Shown here one piece after another: positions 20,429-29,661 of a DNA stretch of 29,661 bases. Under the pieces are notes generated by a model that was not told the DNA's origin, searched no databases, and worked only from the letters and a program-made list of their open reading frames with translations. Position 1 is the first letter of the stretch; the number at the start of each line of letters is the position of its first letter. A program made the translations under genes and the position numbers. This DNA comes from Rhizophlyctis rosea (lineage: Eukaryota; Chytridiomycota; Chytridiomycetes; Rhizophlyctidales; Rhizophlyctidaceae). The stretch lies in NCBI GenBank assembly GCA_027596075.1, contig JADGJC010000264.1, forward strand, positions 1 through 29,661, in the 5' to 3' direction.

Positions 20429-23400
20429 ATGTCTGCAAACAGCGGTTCGACAACCCCGAAAAGAGCGGAGCTGTCCTCAACAGCATCGTCTCCTTCCAAT
20501 CCTCCGGCGCCTATTGCTGGTGGAACTTCAACATCTCAGAATCAACTTCCATCAAAATATGATCTCTTGTCTCGCCGCCAGATGTCCACAATGTCCACTA
20601 CCACCGGCAAAGACCCAAGCGCGTATTTTGACGCTTTAGAATCACTATCTGGCGATGAAAGCATCAATCGTTTAGCGGCTTCTTTAGCGTTACCCGGTGG
20701 TTCAGCTAGTCATTCGATGCAGCAGCAGCGGAGACCTTCGGTTCCAACTGCGTTCAATAGGATAGTAGGACAAACCCGTTCAAGTGTCGGTGGGCGACCT
20801 CTGAGTTTGCACGATCCGGTCAATACCCTCCCGGGTGTTCCAACGGGGTCCCCTAGCCCTTCTATCGTATCATCAGGGTTAGGAATAGCACAAGGAAGTT
20901 CATCAGCCGATGAACTTTCCCGACCATCCGTCAGCGCTACGCGACGTTTAAGGTTGTTGAAGGTGGCGGAGAAAAGACATGGACGCACAACCGGTCATGT
21001 AGGTATTGGTTGGTCAATTTCTGTGCGTGCGCTTTTTCACATGACCTATTTGGAATTCCAGCTGGAAACATTCACTCGCATCAATGTCATCGTTTCTCCT
21101 ACCGTCAGCTTCTCTGTCATTGCGGACAAGAACCGTACAATAGAGTATCTTAGTCACCAGATTGAAGCCGAGTACACCTATCGATTCCTATTCCCCAATG
21201 GAAAAGTGGAGGATAAGAGCGGCGCGGAAATGGGTCAAGAGGAGGATGAACTCAAACACGAACCCCTAGAATGTGGGCTGCTTTGCGATGAAAATATGAA
21301 CGCCCTAAGGTTTGAGGATACCATCGGCGCTGTTCTGACGGAGGACACCAAAGTACATGTGATGAATGTGTATGAAGGTAAACAGTCCTTGTCCAATCGT
21401 GAAAACATGCATCATTCAATTCACATTTCGAATCGCAGGCAAAGAGATTTGGAGCTCAGTGCAAGTTGACTCTACCACCGTTACCGAAAACCTGTCCACG
21501 CCAAAAGTCTTGGATGCGCTTCCCACATCCATACGCGAAAGTGTAGCTGACAAATTGGACAAACTTTCTAGCAGTTTTGTTGATTCCGCCAAACCTGTGC
21601 CTGTGGCGGCAGCAATGTCTGGGGCACGATCCCGATCTATTAACGAACTGGGTCGGTCGGATGTCAATTTACTGCAAGCACCGGCGGAGGAAGGAAAGAT
21701 AGGTGGCCATCATCGGTGCGCAAGTTTGACATTGGATGATCGCCTGCAATGGATCTTGCACAGTCGGTCGGCCCTGGAAAGCTTCATTTCATTTTGGTAT
21801 GAATATGTCGCATTGGTAATTCACAGCACCGCTGCTCATGACATGCCCATACAGTGTCGAAGATCACACAGTGGAAAATCTCCTTTTCTGGTTCGAAGCG
21901 GAAATCTTTCAACATATTTCCGCCAATGATCGCCTCCTGTATGCACGATACCTCTATTTCACATATTTGTGCGGCGGTGCTCCCATGCGTATCAACTTGA
22001 GTGAGGAGATCCGCAGGGATGTGGCATTGCCTACTGACAGCATACATGTGGATAACTCTATGTTTGACGAAGCTCAAGAGATTATATATGCCGCTTTGAA
22101 AGGTCAAGCGTTCGTGCGATTTGAGCGGACCAATTGGGAGGAGCTGTTGCCGAAGGATGATAATGGTAAGTTTTGTGTTCTTGAGAAGTCGAAATTTTAT
22201 AGGGGAACACCTGCTGAGTTTGACGAGATTTCCATAGAGCCAACATTTGACATGGCGGGCATAACCCCGGATATGAGTTTGGTGAATGACATTATTGCTG
22301 TGGTTGATCCGGCAACTGCGGAATTTCGCGTCTCCGCCGCTCGAGCTAAGCTAGGCGCAAACAGTGGCAGTTCCAACATACGTGACCAGATTCTCACCTG
22401 CATTATTAAACATTACCATCCTACCTGCCGTCTCCTTCCCATCATTGCCTACTTCGATGATTCCCGTCGCATGACCGCGAACCGTAGGGCCACCAAAATA
22501 CACAAAGAGAAAAAGATCGCCAAATTCTTTGGTGAGCGACCTTCGTTCGAGCAGATCCAACGACAGCTCGCCTTGGCAAGTCGTCAAGCAGGTGCATCAG
22601 CAGCTTCCGGGCAATTGCCACCATCGTGGGAAAGTGCAGTATATCTGTCATCAATGGATACTATCGAGTCGGTGGCGGGAGGGGAGGGTGCTGGTGCGAG
22701 TGATAAATACTCAAAGTTGAAGCGGGTGGAGAAGTTACAAGACTTCTTTGGGGCAAGTTTGCCGAAACAACAATTGCGAGCACAACAGCTGGCAGCACAG
22801 AGGGAGTCGGTTACGGGGTCAGCTGAATTTGGGCGGAGTCCGGAGGTAGAATCTCGAAACTCGTCGGCTTCTGATGTCGCTAGAATGGCTCCCGCACCTC
22901 CTATGTTGAATGAGTTGGCACCGGAGCAGAAGCGTGTGCTGACAAAGAGAAACAAAAAGATCGCTTCCATGTTGGGACAGCCTTTGGATGAGTCGCTGGC
23001 GCAAAAGGTATGAAGTTCTCCCAACCTGCAGCCAGTGTGAAGGCATCATCCTTACAAATTTTTTACATCTAGATTGCGGAGCCTCTTCGAAAAGTTGGTT
23101 CGAGGGACTTGTTGACCGCTCTGGATCTGGGCACATTGGGCCGCACTGGAGGTGGGGGAGACGGACTGAAATCACCCACAACAATGACAACATTAGAACG
23201 GCAAGCGAAGAACGCACCATTGAGCTCCTCCGCGCCCAGCATTGTTAGCGTAGCCACGAATCCTGAAAGTGAGGAAGCGTTCGATCAATCCATTGATGTC
23301 CTGGCCGATCTGAAAAGTGAGCAGGTCAACACCAACGCTACCAGAGAATCCTTATTCCGCCCCAGCACTCGTAGACGGCGAGCTAGTGAAGGGTCCATTC

Positions 23401-24200
23401 GTTCTATAGGATCGGGCACATCATCGGTGGCGGAAGCTCCGCCATCCCCAACTTCCCGCGAGTATCGGATCAAAAAACTGCAAAAACTGCAGCAATTCCT
23501 TGGGGAGCGGCTTACCAATCAAACATTGCAAGATGAGGCGGCGACGGCAACAGGGATGATAGCTCAGCAGAAGGGTGTGAACAGACCACTGACTGCGGAA
23601 GAAAGGCAGACGTTCACAAAGAAAACTAGTAAGCTGGAACGGGTGTTTGGGGCATTGCCTCCGGCACAGATGGTGGCGATTGAACAGGGTTCGGCGCAGA
23701 GGAAACCGGCGGCGGGGCAGGAAACTGAGCGAGAGTCGGCAGCATCGCGATACCATCATGCCATGCAAAACATTAGCGAGATGCTACGCAGCGATCGGTC
23801 CGACGTCCTCGATATCCTTGACACCCTTTCGGAGATTGATCGTGACGCTGATGATCCAAGCACCGTACCTGGGGATATCACTTCTCCACCGGGGGGCAGG
23901 AGAGTGTCCACAACAACAGATCCAGCACGTCTGCGCATGCTCAAAGCACGAAAACGCGCAAGGGCTCAGAAACTAAGAAAATTCTTTGGGACAACACCAG
24001 GGTCGGTTGATGTAGATACTATTATTGAGCGCAGGATCATGGCGGATCTAGAAAGGAGTTTAGAGAAAGAGATCGATAACCCGGAGGACCTTTCGGTTTT
24101 GAAGCAGGATCTGGCGGAATTGAGGGAGGAGCTAAAGAAGAAGGGGGATGTTATTACGAGGGAGCTATCGGCGGTAGATTTAGAGGATTTGGCTGCATGA
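20429..24200 (+). CDS. RGS-domain protein with six FFG repeats
   Basis: Exons 20429-20998, 21062-21377, 21439-21796, 21855-23007 and 23073-24200 join in phase into 1174 aa. The N-terminal 190 residues are Ser-rich. Residues about 191-295 (TRINVIVSPTVSFSVIADKN ... FEDTIGAVLTEDTKVHVMNV) look like a beta-grasp/ubiquitin-like fold; that is inference. Residues about 400-512 are an RGS domain (FCVEDHTVENLLFWFEAEIF), whose family accelerates GTP hydrolysis by G-alpha subunits at the plasma membrane. The C-terminal half carries six short repeats of the form K-[LI]-x-x-F-F-G-x-x-[PL] with the Gly at residues 641, 714, 789, 943, 992 and 1105, then a charged coiled coil (1122-1174). The start is the ATG at 20429; the frame is open a little further upstream but has no ATG there. 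The role of the repeats is unknown to me. Confidence 0.9.
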
Positions 24201-25141
24201 TTTGCCGGCGAAACTTAGTAGATATTCGGATTTGCACTTGAATATGGCTTTGGTAGATGTTCTGTAACAATATGTGTTAGTAAATCGTCCGTGTTGGTCT
24301 TTCTATTCTGGACTCCTAACACGCTGGAGTAGACAACCCTAGAACACGCGGATGTACTCAAATGAAGCATTTCAGGGTGCAACACTTGAAATTAGAAGTT
24401 TGCTCGTGAGGTCTCATTTTTCCGAACAAACTGAGTAATCGCAATCATAATGACTCGTCGCTCGAATCATCAGCTTTGGGAAAATGCTAACTCTGCCTTG
24501 ATAGTTAGATATCAGTGCTAGGTGACTGCTGGATACATGCGCTTACATCGTCATATGTGCGAACCTACAGCCCAAAGTACAGTATTGAATTTCTTGGCTC
24601 CCTCTTTGGGGTGGCAAAATGCGCCTACCTTCCTCGCTTGGAAAGAATCTCCATTCCCGCTTCGTCTGACATGAGGATGACACTGCATTGTGTGACGTAG
24701 TACCACACCAAGTTGCAGGCCGCTCGGCAGAACCCCACACACAAAATGGAAAGATCCCATTCCTTGATGTGATACCAATCTGACCAACACTTCTACAAGA
24801 GGCAGGTGGGTGTGTAAAAGGTTAAAGCCATGTGTATGTGATGGGGAAGGTTTGGAGTTTTGCTGTTCGGGAGTGAAGCCGGTGCCTGTCAACATTGCTA
24901 AAAGTCTCGCGTGACGGGCTCATTGTGTTTGCTGCCTATCGCGAACTGATGGTGCCGCTGACGAACATTGTGGAGCGAGGGGAAATGAACGTGCACAAAG
25001 ATTCAACGAAGTCGCATGGGACAAAAACAACTGGACTGTGAAGCAAATATATACTTCTGAAGTGCCCTCTGGACCCTCCCTTCACGTTCCAGCAGCCCAT
25101 CTCTTGCCCATCACCCATCCTCTCCATACCCGATATCCAAA
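24201..25141. other. Intergenic, 3' flank of RGS gene and xylanase promoter
   Basis: No gene is seen; the longest frames (under 115 codons) are unremarkable. The last 100 bases hold the xylanase TATA box and a pyrimidine-rich leader (cccatctcttgcccatcacc) typical of a strongly transcribed fungal gene. Confidence 0.6.
25047..25053 (+). promoter_or_regulatory. TATA box of the xylanase gene
   Basis: ATATATA lies 89 bases before the xylanase ATG, followed by a CT-rich leader. Position and sequence fit a core promoter; the transcription start was not determined. Confidence 0.6.
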
Positions 25142-26955
<1,814 letters not shown>

Positions 26956-27643
26956 ATTTATGGAATGCTGCTCCCTCGATTTCCATCCGCGTCCACTCCC
27001 TTCCTCTCTTAACTCCGCAGCGCTTGAACACATATTTCTTCGTACCATCTCACCGCTTACGTTGCTTGACACAAGTTGGAGTTCGATTAGGTTGTGTAGC
27101 TAGCTAAATCGCCTATGAGATTCTGCTGATGCTTCCGTACTACCCGTGTTCTTGATGTAATTAAAATGTTTAAACCTGGGGGCAGGTTCCCCCAGCAGAA
27201 CATTGGTGAATGCTCGTGTACTCTGCCTCTGCTCGTTATTTTGCCTTTTTCCTCATTTGGGAATTAAAATGATTTGAGCTTGGGCAACAGTAGTTGACTT
27301 CAGGACCGTTTCGTACCACTAAGGAATATGTTGGTCTGGTAGTGCGCTGGAACGCAAAGCACAATTTTAGTAATCGTCTCTCATGTGTCTGGGAGGTTGA
27401 TGATTACCACTTGGACGATCACTTTCCTAGAGACGTACACTGCAACGTTTTTGACTTTCGGCCCACAGGCGGCCAAAAGGACCCTGCACCGCCACCAACG
27501 CTGGGACACCGCCACCAGTAGCGGCTGAACCATCTTCCGCAAACGTCCAAATCTCTGCAGCATTTGTTCAATGTTGGTTTTGCACCGGAAATTCCATTCA
27601 ACTTCAAATTGATTGTGGGTGAACCCAAACCACAACCGCAAAC
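26956..27643. other. Intergenic, xylanase 3' flank and thioesterase promoter
   Basis: No gene is seen. The left part is the 3' flank of the xylanase, AT-rich near 27150-27175 with no exact AATAAA. Frames of up to 111 codons (mainly on the minus strand, overlapping the xylanase end) are shadows. Confidence 0.5.
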
Positions 27644-28620
27644 ATGGACAGCACCTCCCTAATACGACTGACCGCCAACATCAAAACAACACTTCGGCAC
27701 CTCACCAACCCACGTACCCTCCTCGCACTCCTGTTTCTCGTCAACGCTAGATCTCTCCCTTTCGCACACCACCTGCGTTTCGCGCTGCAGATCTTTCAGA
27801 GTGAGTTTGACGAATTTTTTTACACAAAGGCGTGGCAAAGGTTGGCTCACTATACCGTCTACTACCACACCAGCACGCTGGAATTTAAGAGGCCGCAAGA
27901 GGGTTATAGTTGGACCAGGCGATAAGCTGACGGTATTGCCGCCATATGACGACGTCTGGGCAACTAGATCACTAGACTATAGAGTTTTTCCTGATGATGT
28001 GGATTGGAACATTCACATGAACAATAGGTAAGGATCCGTTCTTCATTGCCCGCTGAGCTCAATGAATTTGTCACTTTCGGTTTACCAAGCAATCCTTTTT
28101 CTAACATCACATCAACAAACAGCCATTACTATAAAAACTTAGATTTCGCACGTACGGATTGGGCACTGGCCATACTAGGCGGTAGATTCATGCGAGAAAA
28201 CCGTCTCATGAACGCCGGTGTCGTATGTTTTTTCAAGAAGGAACTAAAACCACTGCAGAAATTCCGGATCGAAACTCGCTTGCTATCTTATGGCCCGTGA
28301 GTAGACCTATCAAAACCTACCTCCCAAACCACCCACATCTCACCACCCCTACTCCACACAGAAAATGGATCTACATAGAACACCGCTTCCTTACCGGAAG
28401 TTCCAATAAGCCAATCCTACACACAGTTGCAATATCCAAAGTAGTATTGAAGAAGCGGTCTGGGAAGACTATTCCTTTTGATGAGACGCTTGATGAGCTT
28501 GGATACTCTCATGCGAGTGAAGACGTAGCACTTTCAAAAGCTAGGGAAGAGAAGAGACTGGAGGGTTTGAAGGCAGCGGAGGCATTGATGAACTGTGAGG
28601 AGGAGTTGCTCAAGCTTTGA
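27644..28620 (+). CDS. THEM6-type hot-dog fold thioesterase-like protein
   Basis: Proposed exons 27644-27800, 27874-28027, 28123-28296 and 28362-28620 join in phase into 247 aa. An N-terminal hydrophobic stretch (LLALLFLVNARSLPF, about residues 27-41) suggests a membrane anchor. The hot-dog domain shows RVFPDDVDWNIHMNN, then SHYYKNLDFARTDW, matching the (D/N)xNxHMNNxxY signature of the THEM6/4HBT-like family, whose members are predicted acyl-CoA thioesterases, some in the endoplasmic reticulum. The substrate is unknown. The C-terminal 50 residues form a charged helix (SKAREEKRLEGLKAAEAL). The acceptor of intron 1 is ambiguous: sites ending at 27873, 27909 and 27918 all keep the frame. The first is preferred for its pyrimidine-rich tract and adds a basic linker (RWNLRGRKR). 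Confidence 0.85.
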
Positions 28621-28840
28621 TGGCAAATGGAACTGTTGAATATGTTTATAGTGGACATTACATTCAGTGGGTGAGCCGTTGGTCACATCTTGGTTAAGTC
28701 CATTGGTTTTGTATAGCATTGGGAGAATGAAGGACTTCACACAGCTGCTTTGCTGGGGCCCATTCACTGAGGAGATATGCAAAGCTGGATTCCAGGATGC
28801 TTCACCACCGTCCGAGAAGTGTCTTTACATGCCCAAGTCC

Positions 28841-29661
28841 TCAAACCTTACCAAACGCCGCGAACGCCTTCCCACCAAGCTCCGCCCCCATAGGATATCC
28901 CAACTCCAACAACACCTTCCTCGGCCCCATCCCCCTCAAAATCCCCAAATCCCCCTCACTCTTCGCCAACAAACACCCCGCAAACCCAACACTATTAATA
29001 CTAATCCCCTCCACGCTTTCCTTCCGTCTCGGCACAATCAACATCCACTGCGTGGTAAACACAACATTATACGAAGGCGGCTCCGCGGACTCTATTGCCA
29101 CGGTCGTGGAATCTGATGACGTGGTTGGCAGGGATGTTTGTTCGGTGGTGGAGGCTGGAGGGTCTAGACAGAGAGACGGGTCGATTTGGGCTATGGAGAA
29201 GGCGTGGGAGAGGACGGAGCGGAAGGTTTGGGCGAGGATGTCGCCGGTAGGGTTGTGGGGGATGAAGGCGAAGGAGTGGGCAAAGGGGAGGTGGTGGGAT
29301 GTGAAGGGTTTGCCTTGGCGCAAAAGAGTTAGAAGCGGATATCAAATGGAAGGATTGAGCAACATGCCATACCTGGTTCCTCAGTTTCGACCAACTTGCT
29401 CAGAACTGCGGCGATGGGTGGGAAGGGATCTGCATCTTCCTTTGCACGTGGGAGGAATTGCATATGTTTGTGCGGGATGCTGAGTAAAGCGTTATGTCAG
29501 TGGACACAGTACTTACACGTGAATTCACAAACGGATTCGCAAATTCACCTTGCTCCACTCTTCCCGCCGCAATTATAGAATCCTACATATGGCAATACTC
29601 GCGGAGATGTGAGGCCGTTCGATGCTGCCGCGCAATCTGGAGCAGTGAGAGAAAGTGACTG
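28841..29661 (-). CDS. Ap4A phosphorylase (ATP adenylyltransferase), 3' part
   Basis: The gene runs off the right edge. Visible exons are 29661-29549 (5' incomplete), 29479-29373 and 29313-28841, which join in phase into 230 residues plus TGA. Splicing recreates the catalytic HIT-like block GFYNCGGKSGASIPHKHMQF, with the HxHxQ motif whose middle histidine attacks the alpha-phosphate of Ap4A. The C-terminal domain shows VVFTTQWMLIVPRRKE and GISINSVGFAGCLLAK, typical of Apa1/Apa2. The enzyme converts Ap4A plus phosphate to ATP and ADP. A Ser/Thr-rich insertion (about 40 residues, TTEQTSLPTTSSDSTTV) sits before the C-terminal domain. The N-terminal half lies outside the window. Its 3' end faces the thioesterase gene, with 220 bases between the stop codons. 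Confidence 0.92.

Noticed and set aside
22168..22206. Possible 37-nt intron (GTAAGT ... TATAG) within the RGS exon
   Set aside because: Its length is not a multiple of three, so removing it would break a frame that stays conserved-looking through GTPAEFDEISIEP; the unspliced frame is preferred.

Overview
The window looks like nuclear DNA of a fungus that degrades plant cell walls, most plausibly an early-diverging zoosporic (chytrid-type) lineage. A GH10 xylanase carries a C-terminal CBM1, a module known from fungi. Genes are split by many short GT-AG introns (mostly 50-110 nt). There is a single-copy fibrillarin/NOP1 gene, an Ap4A phosphorylase and a GPI-type pepsin. The chytrid placement is inference; no rRNA, tRNA or mobile-element protein was found that would settle it. 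All exon models were made by hand from splice sites and reading phase.

Layout. Left part, all on the minus strand: an F-box/LRR protein whose 3' end is tandemly duplicated off the left edge (1-1538); a divergent Hsp70-like protein with degenerate nucleotide-binding motifs and an in-frame TAG (2362-4649); and a ten-exon SCY1-like pseudokinase of the SCYL1/SCYL3 type (6893-10774). Fibrillarin (11332-12599, plus) follows. An approximately 490-bp repeat is present as two inverted copies (5814-6305 and 13392-13875) that flank the SCYL and fibrillarin genes. A gene-poor stretch (13876-16746) separates this from the right part.

Right part: a secreted, probably GPI-anchored aspartic protease (16747-18347, plus); an unrecognised coiled-coil protein (18482-19988, minus) divergent from a 1174-residue RGS-domain protein with six copies of a short K-L-x-x-F-F-G motif (20429-24200, plus); the GH10-CBM1 xylanase (25142-26955, plus), two of whose introns are clearly similar to each other; a THEM6-type hot-dog thioesterase (27644-28620, plus); and the 3' part of an Ap4A phosphorylase gene running off the right edge (28841-29661, minus).

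The genes do not form one pathway; this is ordinary mixed eukaryotic gene order. Functional themes are secretion of hydrolases (xylanase, pepsin), trafficking and signalling (SCYL, RGS), nucleolar rRNA methylation (fibrillarin), and protein or nucleotide homeostasis (F-box, Hsp70-like, Ap4A phosphorylase). The items most worth a second look are the Hsp70-like pseudo-ATPase with its in-frame stop, the RGS protein with FFG repeats, the twin xylanase introns, and the inverted repeat pair.
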